Shown here: one piece after another, positions 1 to 9,662 of the stretch
How the letters are laid out: the number at the start of each line of letters is the position of its first letter
Position numbering within the stretch: position 1 is the stretch's first letter
Origin: Nissabacter sp. SGAir0207
Lineage (GTDB): Bacteria > Pseudomonadota > Gammaproteobacteria > Enterobacterales > Enterobacteriaceae
Direction of reading: 5' to 3'
Assembly (NCBI RefSeq): GCF_005491205.1
Contig: NZ_CP028035.1
Coordinates: forward strand, 62,001 to 126,000
DNA: 64,000 nucleotides
Made by a program: the position numbers and the translations under genes
Notes under the pieces: model-generated
Told to the model about the DNA's origin: nothing
Databases searched by the model: none
The model's input: only the letters and a program-made list of their open reading frames with translations

Positions 1-1705
1 TCAGTCGGCATTTCCACTCGGTGAAGTGGCGCACCACATCGCACGCCTCATCATCATAGGCCCACGGCACCCGGTAGGATTTGCTGCCATGCAGCCGGCT
101 GTGGCTGGAGAGCAGCCCGAAGGCGCACCAGCGTTTGTAGACATGCGCTGGTGCGGTATTTTCAAAGCCGCCAATGTCATGGCTCCAGAAACCGAACCCG
201 GACAGCCCGAGCGACAGGCCGCCGCGCAGGCTCTCGGCCATCGATTCGTAGGTGGCGTAGCAGTCGCCGCCCCAGTGCACCGGGAATTGTTGCGCGCCGA
301 CAGAGGCGGAGCGGGCGAACAGCACCGCCTGATCGCGCCCCAGCTTCTCTTGCAGGGTGCGGTAGACCAGCTCGTTATAGATAAAGGCGTAGTGGTTGTG
401 CATTTTCTGCGGGCAGGCACCGTTAAACCACGCTACGTCGGTTGGGATGCGCTCGCCGAAGTCCGTCTTGAAGCAATCGACACCCATGTCGATCAGCCGT
501 TTCAGGTGGCTGGCGTACCACTCACAGGCCCCTGGATGGGTGAAGTCCACAATCGCCTGACCGGGCTGCCACTTGTCCCACTGCCAGACATCGCCGTTGG
601 GGCGTTTCAGCAGGAAGCCGCGCGCCATCCCCTCTTTGAACAGCGGCGATTTCTGGCCGATATAGGGGTTAATCCAGACGCAAATCTTCAGGCCATGCGC
701 TTTTAGCCGCGCCAACATGCCCTGCGGATCGGGGAAGGTGTCGGGGTCCCATTCGAAATCGCACCACTGGAAGGCTTTCATCCAGAAGCAGTCGAAATGG
801 AACACATGCAGCGGCAAACGGCGCTCCGCCATGCCGTCGATGAAGCGGTTGACCGTCTCCTCATCGTAATTGGTGGTAAAGGAGGTGGTCAGCCACAGGC
901 CGAATGACCACGCAGGCGGCAGCGCCGGGCGGCCGGTCAGGCGGGTATAGCGATCCAGCACCTGCTTGGGCGTCGGGCCGTCAATCACGAAATACTCCAG
1001 CGATTCCCCCTCCACGCTGAACTGCACTTTGGAGACCTTCTCCGACCCCACCTCAAACGACACGCACTCCGGGTGATTCACCAGCACGCCATAACCGCGG
1101 TTGGTGAGGTAGAACGGAATGTTTTTGTAAGCCTGCTCGGTGCTGGTGCCGCCGTCGCGGTTCCAGCTCTCTACCGTCTGGCCGTTTTTGACGAAGGCGG
1201 TGAAGCGCTCGCCCAAGCCGTAAACGCTCTCGCCCACGCCCAGATCGAGCCGCTCATACACATAGTTTTTGCCAGTGTTGCCGTCCTGCACATAGCCAGC
1301 GGACTTGGCGACGCTGCCGGTGATACGTTCGCCACGGCGCAAGAAGTCGAGTGTCCACGTCTCGCCTTTGGTGACGCGGACGGTCAGGTCGCCGCTGTGC
1401 AGGGCGGCAAACTCGGCATTGTCTTCGCTGCGCACCGCTGCCTGTTGCCGCTGGATAGGGTAGTGCGGCCCGCGCGGCATGACTCCCTCAAAGTGGGCGA
1501 TGCGCACGCCAATGATTCCTGGCTGTGGCGCGGTAAAGTGCAGGGTAAACAGCGGCGTATCCAGCTGCCCGGCGCGCTCGCGTGCGTCACGTGGCGCGGC
1601 GTAGATCACCATCTCATCCGGCAGGTGCTGTACCTCGAAGACCTGCAAAGGGTGGATAAGGCTGAGGCCCGGCTGGATCAGCCAGTTGCCGTCACTGATT
1701 TTCAT
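1..1705 (-). CDS. yicI: Alpha-xylosidase YicI, GH31 (3' end outside window)
   Basis: Cytoplasmic glycoside hydrolase that releases alpha-D-xylose from the non-reducing end of xylosides such as isoprimeverose. About 568 of the roughly 772 residues usual for the family are visible; the C-terminal beta domains lie beyond base 1. The GH31 nucleophile motif KTDFGERIP places the catalytic Asp at residue 415, and the acid/base Asp of [10 protein letters not shown] is at 481, both one residue off the E. coli enzyme. The N-terminus reads [13 protein letters not shown]. The ATG at 1705 lies inside the end of yicJ (14-bp overlap), so the two are probably translationally coupled in a yicJ-yicI operon. 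Recognition is by sequence recall of the E. coli protein; there is no sign of damage. Confidence 0.95.
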   Translation of the reverse strand, partial: MKISDGNWLIQPGLSLIHPLQVFEVQHLPDEMVIYAAPRDARERAGQLDTPLFTLHFTAPQPGIIGVRIAHFEGVMPRGPHYPIQRQQAAVRSEDNAEFAALHSGDLTVRVTKGETWTLDFLRRGERITGSVAKSAGYVQDGNTGKNYVYERLDLGVGESVYGLGERFTAFVKNGQTVESWNRDGGTSTEQAYKNIPFYLTNRGYGVLVNHPECVSFEVGSEKVSKVQFSVEGESLEYFVIDGPTPKQVLDRYTRLTGRPALPPAWSFGLWLTTSFTTNYDEETVNRFIDGMAERRLPLHVFHFDCFWMKAFQWCDFEWDPDTFPDPQGMLARLKAHGLKICVWINPYIGQKSPLFKEGMARGFLLKRPNGDVWQWDKWQPGQAIVDFTHPGACEWYASHLKRLIDMGVDCFKTDFGERIPTDVAWFNGACPQKMHNHYAFIYNELVYRTLQEKLGRDQAVLFARSASVGAQQFPVHWGGDCYATYESMAESLRGGLSLGLSGFGFWSHDIGGFENTAPAHVYKRWCAFGLLSSHSRLHGSKSYRVPWAYDDEACDVVRHFTEWKCRL

Positions 1706-3083
1706 GTTGCATCTCCTGATTCAGATAGCTCTGCGAATTGCGGTGGGCGCCAGCGGCCAGCTCATCGAGAATGTTGCGCAGCACCGGGGTGCGCAGGGTG
1801 TAGAAGCGCTTGCAGATGATGGCGCTAAGCAGATAGCAGGCGCCCGGCACCAGGGTGAACAGCGCAATGATGCTGGCAAGGGTGGCCGGGTTTTGGGTGG
1901 CGGCGTTGGACTGGTAACCTGCGCCAGCCAGCAGCCAGCCAATCAGTGCGCCGCCCAGTGCCAGGCCCAGCTTCAGCACGAACAGCGTGCCGGCGAAACT
2001 GACGCCGGTCAGGCGCTTGCCGTTCTTCCATTCGCCGTAGTCCACGGTATCGGACATCATCACCCACTGGATGGGGGTGACGAGTTGGTGCAGCACGCCA
2101 ATCGCAAAGATGAAGATGAACATGGTGGCGCTGGCGTTAACCGGTACCCAGAACATGGCGATGCTGAGTACCGCCAGCGCGGCGTTAGTCCACCAGAAGA
2201 TGCTGACCTTGCAGCGCCAGTCGGTCAGTGGTTTCGCCAGCGCGCTGCCAATCAGGTTGCCGACGGAGTAGGTGCCGAGGAACATGGCGAACACCGCCGG
2301 GTTGCCGAGGATATAGGTGACGTAGTACATCATCGCGCCGCCGCGCACCGACACGGCGAGGATGTTGAGCAGCGTCAGCCAGCCAACAATCCGCCACTGG
2401 TCATTCTGGAAAATATCGCGCAGATCCTCGCGCATCGTTCCCTTGACCGTGCCCTCATCGCTGACGCGCTCTTTGGTGGTGGCAAAGCAGAAGGCCAGCA
2501 TCAGTACCGCCGCCAGCGCCAGCACGCCGATACCGGCCTGGAAGCCAAACGCCTTGTCCTCGCCGCCCAGCAGGTTGACCAGCGGCATCATCAGCACGGT
2601 GCTGAGCATGCCGCCCGCGGTTGCCAGCACAAAGCGGTAGGATTGCAGCGAGATGCGCTGCGTCGGGTCAGCCGTGATCACCCCGCCCAATGCACAGTAG
2701 GGGATGTTGACCACGGTATACATCAGCGTCAGCAGGGTGTAGGTCACGGCGGCATAGACCATCTTGCCGCCCATGCTCAGTTCTGGCGTGCTGTAGGTAA
2801 AGACGCAGACGATGCCGAACGGAACGGCACCGAACAGCACATAGGGGCGGAACTTGCCAAACCGGGTGCGGGTGCGATCGGCAATCAACCCCATGCAGGG
2901 GTCGGAGAGGGCATCCAGCGCGCGGGCAACCAAAAACATGGTGCCGACATAGCCAGCCGGGATGCCGAAAATGTCAGTGTAGAAAAACATCATGTAGAGC
3001 ATGACGTTATCAAACACGATATGGCTGGCGGCATCGCCCAGCCCATAGCCAATCTTCTCTTTGACCGAAAGAATTTCACTCAT
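1692..3083 (-). CDS. yicJ: Glycoside-pentoside-hexuronide symporter YicJ
   Basis: Inner-membrane cation symporter of the GPH family (MelB/XylP type), expected to import the alpha-xylosides hydrolysed by YicI. The 463-residue product is strongly hydrophobic with about 12 membrane segments. It carries the family stretch [15 protein letters not shown] at the N-terminus and [15 protein letters not shown] after the second helix. A TTG six bases upstream is possible, but the ATG at 3083 was chosen because an AAGGGGA Shine-Dalgarno sequence lies about 9 bases before it and the E. coli homologue starts at the equivalent point. First gene of the yicJ-yicI pair. Confidence 0.93.
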   Translation of the reverse strand: MSEILSVKEKIGYGLGDAASHIVFDNVMLYMMFFYTDIFGIPAGYVGTMFLVARALDALSDPCMGLIADRTRTRFGKFRPYVLFGAVPFGIVCVFTYSTPELSMGGKMVYAAVTYTLLTLMYTVVNIPYCALGGVITADPTQRISLQSYRFVLATAGGMLSTVLMMPLVNLLGGEDKAFGFQAGIGVLALAAVLMLAFCFATTKERVSDEGTVKGTMREDLRDIFQNDQWRIVGWLTLLNILAVSVRGGAMMYYVTYILGNPAVFAMFLGTYSVGNLIGSALAKPLTDWRCKVSIFWWTNAALAVLSIAMFWVPVNASATMFIFIFAIGVLHQLVTPIQWVMMSDTVDYGEWKNGKRLTGVSFAGTLFVLKLGLALGGALIGWLLAGAGYQSNAATQNPATLASIIALFTLVPGACYLLSAIICKRFYTLRTPVLRNILDELAAGAHRNSQSYLNQEMQHENQ

Positions 3084-3314
3084 CGTCAACCATCCCCTTG
3101 CAGGACAAGCTGTTATTGAAAGTAGATCCGGTTGTAAACCAGCCAGCAGGGGGCGGCCATTCTGATATTTGTTTATGAAATTACGTTTCTTTATTTATGT
3201 GATCGGCGTAACCGGTTTCCGTCATCTCTCGGCAGGCTCTGCCGGGCGGGAGAAGGGAGGAATAAATAGGGCGCATAAATGAACTGGCTGCGTCCTATTT
3301 ATCAAGTGCCGGGA
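3084..3314. promoter_or_regulatory. Upstream region of yicJ with a long inverted repeat
   Basis: This 231-bp gap lies between the leftward yicJ and the end of the leftward DJ-1 family gene. Bases 3261-3302 form an imperfect inverted repeat: ATAAATAGG-GCGCA pairs with TGCG-TCCTATTTAT around a loop of about 13 bases, with one mismatch. It could be the terminator of the DJ-1 family gene or an operator for yicJ; there is no clean T-run, so the role is open. The yicJ promoter must lie here, but no convincing -35/-10 pair was picked. Confidence 0.4.
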
Positions 3315-3896
3315 TTAATCGGAGGAGGGTACGCGCCAGTTGTCGTAATAGATGTGTTCTGCCTGGAAATTGACCTCTTCCCGCTTGCCGGTCAGCCGCC
3401 AGGCGAGGTGGAAGGCGAAGTCAAACGCAACGCCCAGCCCCTTGCCGCTGATCAGGTTGCCATCCTCTACCACCGGCTGGTCAACGTAGGTGCCGTCCGT
3501 CACGTTTTCATGGAGGTCGCCGGAGCAGACATAGCGCCGCCCCTGCAACAGCTGGTTGCCACCGAGCACCCGCGCTGCCGCGGAGCAGAGCGGGCAGATC
3601 CAGCGGCCCGCGCGGTCGTGGCGGCGGATCAGGTCGAGCACCTCGCCGTTGGCAGCCAGATTGACGGTGCCCTGCGGCCCGCCGGGCAGCACCACGGCGT
3701 CAAACAGCACGCCTTCGCAATCTGCCAGCAGCGCGTCGGCGGTGACGGAGAGGCCGTGGTAACTCACCACCTGGCGATCCGGTTGGCAGGCGAGGGTGAC
3801 CACTTCCACCCCCAGCCGTTGCAACACATCCAGCACGATCACCGCTTCCGCCTCTTCAAAGCCCTCGGCTAACAAGATCGCAACACGTTTGCTCAT
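3315..3896 (-). CDS. DJ-1/PfpI family protein
   Basis: Small cytoplasmic protein (193 residues) of the DJ-1/ThiJ/PfpI superfamily, whose members act as glyoxalases, protein deglycases or chaperones. The conserved acidic pair sits at residues 14-15 (AEGFEEAEA), the LPGGP turn at about 70-74, and the nucleophile-elbow Cys at 104 in CPLCSAAARVLG. A second Cys at 101 is unusual beside the nucleophile. The ATG at 3896 was preferred over a GTG two codons upstream because AAGGAG lies 6-7 bases before it. It is a YajL-like relative rather than a clear YajL orthologue, so the substrate cannot be named. Confidence 0.85.
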   Translation of the reverse strand: MSKRVAILLAEGFEEAEAVIVLDVLQRLGVEVVTLACQPDRQVVSYHGLSVTADALLADCEGVLFDAVVLPGGPQGTVNLAANGEVLDLIRRHDRAGRWICPLCSAAARVLGGNQLLQGRRYVCSGDLHENVTDGTYVDQPVVEDGNLISGKGLGVAFDFAFHLAWRLTGKREEVNFQAEHIYYDNWRVPSSD

Positions 3897-4022
3897 GTTC
3901 ACTCCTTTTCAATCGGTAATAGGGAATAAACCGAGCATAACAAACGCCTTTTTAAAAATGGAACGCTGTTTTATAAATATACGAGAGGGATCGCAAAAGT
4001 GCCCGCGCGGGCGGGCAACCGA

Positions 4023-4601
4023 TCAGGAGTGGTTGGAGCGGGATCGCGCCGAGCGGCCGAGCAGGTACTTCACCAGCAGCACCGCCGCGACGATCGCCAC
4101 CAGCCCCAGTACCACCGAAAATGAGTTGTCGAAGGAGCGCAGCAACCCCTCGATGAAGTGGCCGCAGAAGTAGCCCAGCAGCACCCAGACCAGCGCCCAG
4201 AGGCAGGCCCCAAGGATATTGATGGCGACAAACCGCGGCACCGGCATCCGGCTGGCACCGATAATCAGCGGGCCAATCAGCCGGAAGCCATACATAAAGC
4301 GCACCCCGAGCACGAACAGCAGCGGATGGTGGTTAATCAGTTGGTTGGCACGCTCAATCTGCGCCTGCCGCCGTTTGAGTTTGCCCAGTAGCGTCGGGCC
4401 AAAAGCCCGCCCAAGGAAAAACAAAATCTGGTCGCCCAAGCAGCCGCCCAGCGCCACCACCGCCAGTACCCACGGCAGCTTCAGCAGGCCGTGGTGAGCC
4501 GCGATGCCGCCCAGCAGCGTGATGGTCTCCCCCTCCAGCAGGCAGCCGGCCAGCAGCGCCCAGTAGCCATACTCAGTAATAAAGTGTGCGATATCCGGCA
4601 T
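4023..4601 (-). CDS. yohD: DedA family membrane protein YohD
   Basis: Inner-membrane protein of the DedA/SNARE-associated (VTT domain) family. Related DedA proteins are implicated in lipid flipping and proton-motive-force homeostasis. It is 192 residues long, the same as E. coli YohD, and shares its N-terminal LEGETITLLGGIAAHHGLLK block, the GDQILFFLGRAFG loop and the RFMYGFRLIGPLIIGAS signature with the conserved Arg and Gly-Pro. There are four or five hydrophobic segments and a basic tail (RSARSRSNHS). It is transcribed alone, between the DJ-1 gene and the divergent yfcF. Confidence 0.85.
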   Translation of the reverse strand: MPDIAHFITEYGYWALLAGCLLEGETITLLGGIAAHHGLLKLPWVLAVVALGGCLGDQILFFLGRAFGPTLLGKLKRRQAQIERANQLINHHPLLFVLGVRFMYGFRLIGPLIIGASRMPVPRFVAINILGACLWALVWVLLGYFCGHFIEGLLRSFDNSFSVVLGLVAIVAAVLLVKYLLGRSARSRSNHS

Positions 4602-4683
4602 ACTTCTCCTTAATGCCCTAAAATTGCCTGAAAAATAAACTCATTGACGGGAGCAATACAAAACAGAGATAACAAAAGCTTAG

Positions 4684-5379
<696 letters not shown>

Positions 5380-5406
5380 CCGGCGCTGCGCGCGCCGGTT
5401 GTGGCC

Positions 5407-6435
5407 TCACACCGTGCCGTTGCCGCCGTCCGAGCACCAGACCTGCCCGGAGGAGTAGCTGGCCTCCTGTGACGCGAACAGCACGTAGAGCGGGGCGATC
5501 TCCACCGGCTGGCCGGGACGGCCATAGGGGGTGTCGCTGCCGAACTGCGTCAGCTTCTCCTGTGTCTGGCCGCCGCTGGGTTGCAGCGGTGTCCAGTAGG
5601 GGCCGGGGGCCACGGCGTTGACGCGAATGCCCTTCTGCGCCACCTGCTTGGCCAGCGACTTGGTGAAGGCCACGATCGCTGCCTTGGTGGAGGCATAGTC
5701 CAGCAGCGCCTCGCCGGGCTTGAAAGCCTGCACCGAGGCGGTGTTGATGATCGCCGCGCCGGGTTGCAGGTGGGGCATCGCCGCCTTGGTCAGCCAGAAC
5801 ATCGCGTAGACGTTGGTTTTGAAGGTGGTGTCGAACTGCTCGCTGGTCAGGTCGAGGATGGAGTCCACGGTCTGCTGGTGGCCCGCATTATTGACCAGAA
5901 TGTCCAGCCCGCCCAGCTTCTCCACTGCCTCACTCACCAGCCGTTTGCAGAAGGCCTCATCACGCAGATCGCCAGGGATCGCCACGGCATTGCGCCCCTC
6001 GGCGCGGATCAGATCGATCACCTCACGTGCGTCCGGCTCCTCCACGGGCAGGTAGTTGATGGCGACATCGGCCCCTTCGCGGGCATAGGCAATAGCGGCG
6101 GCGCGGCCGATGCCGGAGTCACCGCCGGTGATCAGCGCCTTGCGGCCCACCAGCTTGCCGGAGCCGCGATAGCTGTTCTCACCGTGGTCAGGGCGCGGCT
6201 GCATCTTGCTGGCAAGGCCGGGCGGCTCCTGTGGTTGACGTTCAAAGGGCGGTTTGGGGTACTGGTCGATCGGGTTCTTTTTGACTGCCAGCGGCACGGC
6301 CTGCCCGCTGCTACTGCCTGCCGGCGGCACCGCGGCCTGCGCCACGCCCGGCAGTGTCATGCTGGCAGCCACCCCGCCCAGCATCCCGCCCACGACCTGC
6401 CGCCGTGAGATACCTTTCTTGTCTGTCGGTTCCAT
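5407..6435 (-). CDS. Tat-exported SDR oxidoreductase (YghA/GSP39-like)
   Basis: NAD(P)-dependent short-chain dehydrogenase of the YghA / general-stress-protein-39 group, 342 residues. The catalytic domain starts near residue 95 with [20 protein letters not shown] (nucleotide-binding TGGxxGIG), continues with [10 protein letters not shown], and has the Ser and Tyr/Lys of TASVQAF and DYASTKAA. Unlike the E. coli protein of about 294 residues, it has a twin-arginine leader: SRRQVVGG, a hydrophobic stretch, then VAQAAV as a likely cleavage site. Export to the periplasm is therefore predicted. The start ATG is preceded by GGAGGTAGGAG. The substrate is unknown. Confidence 0.85.
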   Translation of the reverse strand: MEPTDKKGISRRQVVGGMLGGVAASMTLPGVAQAAVPPAGSSSGQAVPLAVKKNPIDQYPKPPFERQPQEPPGLASKMQPRPDHGENSYRGSGKLVGRKALITGGDSGIGRAAAIAYAREGADVAINYLPVEEPDAREVIDLIRAEGRNAVAIPGDLRDEAFCKRLVSEAVEKLGGLDILVNNAGHQQTVDSILDLTSEQFDTTFKTNVYAMFWLTKAAMPHLQPGAAIINTASVQAFKPGEALLDYASTKAAIVAFTKSLAKQVAQKGIRVNAVAPGPYWTPLQPSGGQTQEKLTQFGSDTPYGRPGQPVEIAPLYVLFASQEASYSSGQVWCSDGGNGTV

Positions 6436-6592
6436 CTCCTACCTCCTTACGGTGTCGAAAGTTGCCCGGCCTGACCGTGCAACCGAGGGACATAACCTCG
6501 TTAAGGATAGTGGGGATGTGATATGCGTCCATAAATTAAGCAAATCGATGCAACGCCGCCACGCCAGATAGGTGGCCCGCCAGCCCGCGGCG

Positions 6593-7030
6593 CTAGAGCG
6601 TCTTTGAGAGGTAGAAGCGCTGGTGGTAGGCCGCGTCCGGCGACTCCACGTCTGTTAGGTACTCCTCCAGCGCCATGCGGCACTGGTAGCCGTTGCGCTC
6701 ATAGAACGGGCGCGCCTGAAAGCTGAAGGTATCGACCTGCGCGAAGCGGCAACCGCGCCGACGCGCCTCCTCCTCCGCCTGTTGGATCAGCTGGGTGCCA
6801 ATATCCTGCCCGCGCAAGGTGGGATCGACCCAGAGAAAATCGATGCGCAACCAGTGGCCGAGCGTGGAGCCAGACAGTCCTGCCAGCCGGTTGCCACGGT
6901 TGTCGGTCAGCATCACCGCCAGCTCCTGCATTTTGGCCTCGCCAAGAAAGGGCGTGTTGTAGGCGCGCAGGCCATTTTTGATCGCTTCGATGTCATCGGG
7001 CTGGGGAGTGGCGGTCAGGGTAAATTTCAT
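6593..7030 (-). CDS. GNAT family N-acetyltransferase
   Basis: Probable acetyl-CoA dependent N-acetyltransferase, 145 residues. The GNAT core is visible: the beta4 strand WLRIDFLWVDPTLRGQDIGTQLI contains the acetyl-CoA pyrophosphate-binding R/Q-x-x-G-x-G/A-type loop (RGQDIG), and the C-terminal GCRFAQVDTFSFQARPFYERNGYQ is typical of the beta5-alpha4 region (ARPFYERNGY). It resembles small single-domain acetyltransferases found in many enterobacteria; the acceptor cannot be predicted. It stands alone, with the DUF1471 gene upstream in the same direction and a strong hairpin terminator between them. Confidence 0.85.
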   Translation of the reverse strand: MKFTLTATPQPDDIEAIKNGLRAYNTPFLGEAKMQELAVMLTDNRGNRLAGLSGSTLGHWLRIDFLWVDPTLRGQDIGTQLIQQAEEEARRRGCRFAQVDTFSFQARPFYERNGYQCRMALEEYLTDVESPDAAYHQRFYLSKTL

Positions 7031-7161
7031 TGGGCATCCTTATTCCATGAAGGGGAGGGAGGGCCGGGCGCGGGCGCTCCCTGAGCCATCCAACATATAA
7101 GCCCGCGCCGCAACGCGCAACCAACGGATGATCCCGGCGCGCGGGAGTGGAAAGCGGCACG

Positions 7162-7202
7162 AAAAAAAGCGTGAGGATGAACGGGTCATCCTCACGCTTT
7201 TT
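7162..7202 (-). terminator. Bidirectional-type hairpin terminator
   Basis: A perfect 13-bp stem (AGCGTGAGGATGA paired with TCATCCTCACGCT) around the loop ACGGG, with an A-run before and a T-run after. It can terminate either strand and sits just downstream of the leftward DUF1471 gene. Confidence 0.9.
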
Positions 7203-7217
7203 GTGAAGCGGGTGGGG

Positions 7218-7475
7218 TTATTTATACAGCTCGGCGGTGCCATGCAGCTTGTTGTTACCGGTCACGGCGATGATGCGGTAGGAGGAGGCACCGGCCTGCT
7301 GGGCCTTGTCTGCCAGTCGCGCTTCCAGGCTGGTCAGGTCGCTGGCGTTGGCCGCGGAGACCACGCCCAGTTTCTCGCCGTTGTCTTGCGAGGTCAGGGT
7401 CGCGGCTTGGGCAACAGAGGTCAGCGCGGCAAAGGAGAGGGCGGCGGCTACAGCAAAATATTTGACGTTTTTCAT
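7218..7475 (-). CDS. DUF1471 (YhcN/BhsA/McbA-type) periplasmic stress protein
   Basis: Exported 85-residue protein. The first 24 residues form a Sec signal peptide (MKNVKYFAVAAAL..., predicted cut after VAQA). The mature part of about 60 residues is one DUF1471 domain, with the recognisable SLEARLADKAQQAGASSYRIIAVTGNNKLHGTAELYK ending. Family members such as BhsA, McbA and YhcN are induced by acid, peroxide or biofilm signals, and their molecular role is poorly defined. The gene has its own terminator downstream and shares a 379-bp divergent intergenic region with the glsB-like gene. Confidence 0.88.
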   Translation of the reverse strand: MKNVKYFAVAAALSFAALTSVAQAATLTSQDNGEKLGVVSAANASDLTSLEARLADKAQQAGASSYRIIAVTGNNKLHGTAELYK

Positions 7476-7854
7476 GATGGGTTTCCTTTAAATTTGGCGG
7501 TCACATTTCGGGCTGGCAGGGCGTTCCCTGTCGATGAGATAATCATAGTCCGGTGGATGCAGAAACAAAAACGGGATGTTTTGAGGAACTCATTCAAAAA
7601 ATTTGGATTAAAATTTAAGCGTTTTTACCGCGGCCTGACGCAGCCTGACGAAGGCGTGTGATAAGCGCGGCCAGCGCGCGATTGGGGAAGAAATAAGCGC
7701 CTACATGCTGATTTCGGGCACATTTCCCGACGCCTGCTAGACTTGATTTTGTTGCACGCCGGCGGAGAGCCGCCCGGCGCAGGAGAGCAGACATGCGGCA
7801 GCCGTGCGCCTGTTCGGTGCCGATGTCCGGCTAAAGACACTGTTGGAGGAGTCT
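7476..7854. promoter_or_regulatory. Divergent promoter region, with an RpoS-type -10 before the glsB-like gene
   Basis: This is a 379-bp gap between the leftward DUF1471 gene and the rightward GlsB-like gene, with no supported gene inside. The element GCTAGACTT at 7736-7744, preceded by T at 7735, resembles the extended -10 favoured by sigma-S (KCTAYRCTT). It lies about 110 bp upstream of the GlsB-like start, which fits the stationary-phase regulation known for GlsB/YeaQ genes. The stretch 7555-7620 is AT-rich and may serve the leftward gene. Confidence 0.35.
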
Positions 7855-8103
7855 ATGGGAATTTTATCTTGGGTTGTTTTTGGCCTGATTGCAGGCATTC
7901 TGGCTAAGTGGATTATGCCGGGCAAGGATGGTGGCGGCTTCTTCCTGACCATCGTTCTGGGGATCGTTGGCGCCGTGGTCGGCGGCTGGATCAGTACCCT
8001 GTTCGGCTTTGGCCGCGTAGATGGTTTCAACTTCGGCAGCTTCGTGGTGGCCGTCATCGGCGCGCTGGTGGTGCTGTTCATCTACCGCAAGGTACGCAGC
8101 TAA
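7855..8103 (+). CDS. GlsB/YeaQ/YmgE family small membrane protein
   Basis: An 82-residue inner-membrane protein of the transglycosylase-associated (GlsB/YeaQ/YmgE) family. Three hydrophobic segments can be seen: about 2-18 (ILSWVVFGLIAGILAKW), 27-45 (GFFLTIVLGIVGAVVGGW) and 57-76 (FGSFVVAVIGALVVLFIY). They are separated by the conserved MPGKDGGG and FGFGRVDGF loops. The protein is linked to general stress but its biochemical role is unknown. The ATG at 7855 follows GGAGGA with a 4-6 base gap; longer in-frame starts upstream lack such a site. Followed by a strong terminator. Confidence 0.9.
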   Translation: MGILSWVVFGLIAGILAKWIMPGKDGGGFFLTIVLGIVGAVVGGWISTLFGFGRVDGFNFGSFVVAVIGALVVLFIYRKVRS

Positions 8104-8122
8104 CGCCGCGACACGCATTGGA

Positions 8123-8149
8123 AAGCCCCGCCCCGGCGGGGCTTTTTTA
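8123..8149 (+). terminator. Rho-independent terminator of the glsB-like gene
   Basis: The GC-rich stem AAGCCCCGCC pairs with GGCGGGGCTT and is followed by T6. It sits 20 bp after the stop codon and just before the convergent end of urtE. Confidence 0.9.
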
Positions 8150-8153
8150 TGGC

Positions 8154-8852
8154 CTAAATCGCCACCAGACCGCGCACGCCATCGGCCTCCATCTGGTCGC
8201 CGCGGCCACGCTGCACAATGCATCCGCGTGACATCACCAGATAGCTGTCCGCCAACCCGGCGGCAAAGTCGTAGAACTGCTCCACCAGCAAAATCGCCAT
8301 GTCGCCGCGCGCCGCCAGAGTGCGGATCACCTGGCCTATCTCCTTAATCACCGACGGCTGGATGCCCTCGGTCGGCTCATCCAGAATCAGCAGCTGCGGC
8401 CGACAGGCCAGCGCGCGGCCAATCGCCAACTGCTGTTGCTGGCCGCCGGAGAGATCGCCGCCACGCCGCTGCCGCATCTCCCACAGTACCGGGAACAGGT
8501 GGTAGATCTCCTCCGGCACCGCTTTCGCCTGCTTGCCGGGAAAGCGCGCCAGCCCCATCAGCAAATTCTCCTCCACCGTCAGGCGCGGGAAGATGTCGCG
8601 CCCCTGCGGCACATAGGCGATGCCCGCCTGCACCCGCTGGTGCGGCTTGCGCTGGCCGATGCCCTCGCCCTGCCAGCGGATGGTGCCGGAGCGCGCTGGC
8701 AGCAGCCCCATCAGGCACTTCAGCAGGGTGGTTTTGCCCACGCCGTTGCGCCCCAGCAGGCACGTCACCTCGCCGATGCGCGCCTCAAACGAGAGGCCAC
8801 GCAGGATGTGGCTGCCGCCGTAGTACTGGTTCAGTTCATTGACCTCTAACAT
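8154..8852 (-). CDS. urtE: Urea ABC transporter ATP-binding protein UrtE
   Basis: Cytoplasmic ATPase subunit (232 residues) of the UrtABCDE urea importer, belonging to the LivF-like branch of the branched-chain amino-acid transporter family. The Walker A motif is GRNGVGKTT near residue 34, the ABC signature LSGGQQQQ is near 135, and Walker B is LLILDEPTEG near 155. The opening MLEVNELNQYYGGSHILRG is typical of UrtE. It is the last gene of the leftward urea operon, 9 bp after urtD. The context with the UrtA receptor and urea carboxylase separates it from livF. Confidence 0.92.
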   Translation of the reverse strand: MLEVNELNQYYGGSHILRGLSFEARIGEVTCLLGRNGVGKTTLLKCLMGLLPARSGTIRWQGEGIGQRKPHQRVQAGIAYVPQGRDIFPRLTVEENLLMGLARFPGKQAKAVPEEIYHLFPVLWEMRQRRGGDLSGGQQQQLAIGRALACRPQLLILDEPTEGIQPSVIKEIGQVIRTLAARGDMAILLVEQFYDFAAGLADSYLVMSRGCIVQRGRGDQMEADGVRGLVAI

Positions 8853-8861
8853 GCCCGCCCC

Positions 8862-9659
8862 CTAACGCCCAAGATAGACCTCAATCACCTGCTCATTCGC
8901 CTGCACCTCGCGCAGCGATCCCTCCGCCAGCACCCGGCCTTGGTGCAGCACCGTCACATGGTCGGCGATGGTTTCGACAAAGCCCATGTCATGCTCCACC
9001 ACCATCAGCGAGTGGGTGCCAGCCAGCGTGCGGAACAGCTCGGCGGTGTACTCGGTTTCGGCGTCGGTCATGCCCGCCGCCGGCTCATCCAGCAGCAGCA
9101 GGTGCGGCTCCTGCACCAGCAACATGCCAATCTCCAAAAACTGTTTCTGCCCGTGGGAGAGCAGCCCGGCCGGGCGGTGGCGCTCCGCCGCCAGCCGCAG
9201 GGTGCCGAGCATCTCGTCGATGCGGTCGCGCTGCTCGCCGCTGAGCCGGGCGCGCAGGCAGGCCCACACGGACTTGTCCGCCTTCTGCGCGATCTCCAGA
9301 TTTTCGAACACCGTCAGCGCCTCAAACACCGTCGGCTTCTGGAACTTACGGCCAATGCCCGCGCGGGCGATGGCGATGGGTTCCAGCCGGGTCAGGTCGG
9401 TGCGCTGGTCATAGGTGACGCTGCCGCTCTGCGGCCGGGTTTTGCCGGTGATGACGTCCATTAGCGTGGTTTTGCCTGCGCCGTTGGGGCCAATCACGCA
9501 GCGCAGCTCACCGACGCCAATCTGCAAGGAGAGATCCGTCAGCGCGCGGAAGCCATCAAAACTGACGTTTACCCCCTCCAGCGCCAAAATCGGGTCGCGC
9601 TGGCGGCGGTGGCGATCAGCCGGTTGCGGCTGGGTGAACAGCGGTTCTGTCGGGTGCAT
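8862..9659 (-). CDS. urtD: Urea ABC transporter ATP-binding protein UrtD
   Basis: Second ATPase of the urea importer, LivG-like, 265 residues. Walker A is GPNGAGKTT, the ABC signature is LSHGQKQ (a His in place of the second residue of LSGGQ, usual in UrtD), and Walker B is LLLLDEPAAG followed by MTDAETEYTAEL. The first 25 residues (MHPTEPLFTQPQPADRHRR) are a polar extension before the ABC domain. It ends 9 bp before urtE and starts 3 bp after urtC, so the transporter genes are packed as one transcript. Confidence 0.92.
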   Translation of the reverse strand: MHPTEPLFTQPQPADRHRRQRDPILALEGVNVSFDGFRALTDLSLQIGVGELRCVIGPNGAGKTTLMDVITGKTRPQSGSVTYDQRTDLTRLEPIAIARAGIGRKFQKPTVFEALTVFENLEIAQKADKSVWACLRARLSGEQRDRIDEMLGTLRLAAERHRPAGLLSHGQKQFLEIGMLLVQEPHLLLLDEPAAGMTDAETEYTAELFRTLAGTHSLMVVEHDMGFVETIADHVTVLHQGRVLAEGSLREVQANEQVIEVYLGR

Positions 9660-9662
9660 CCT

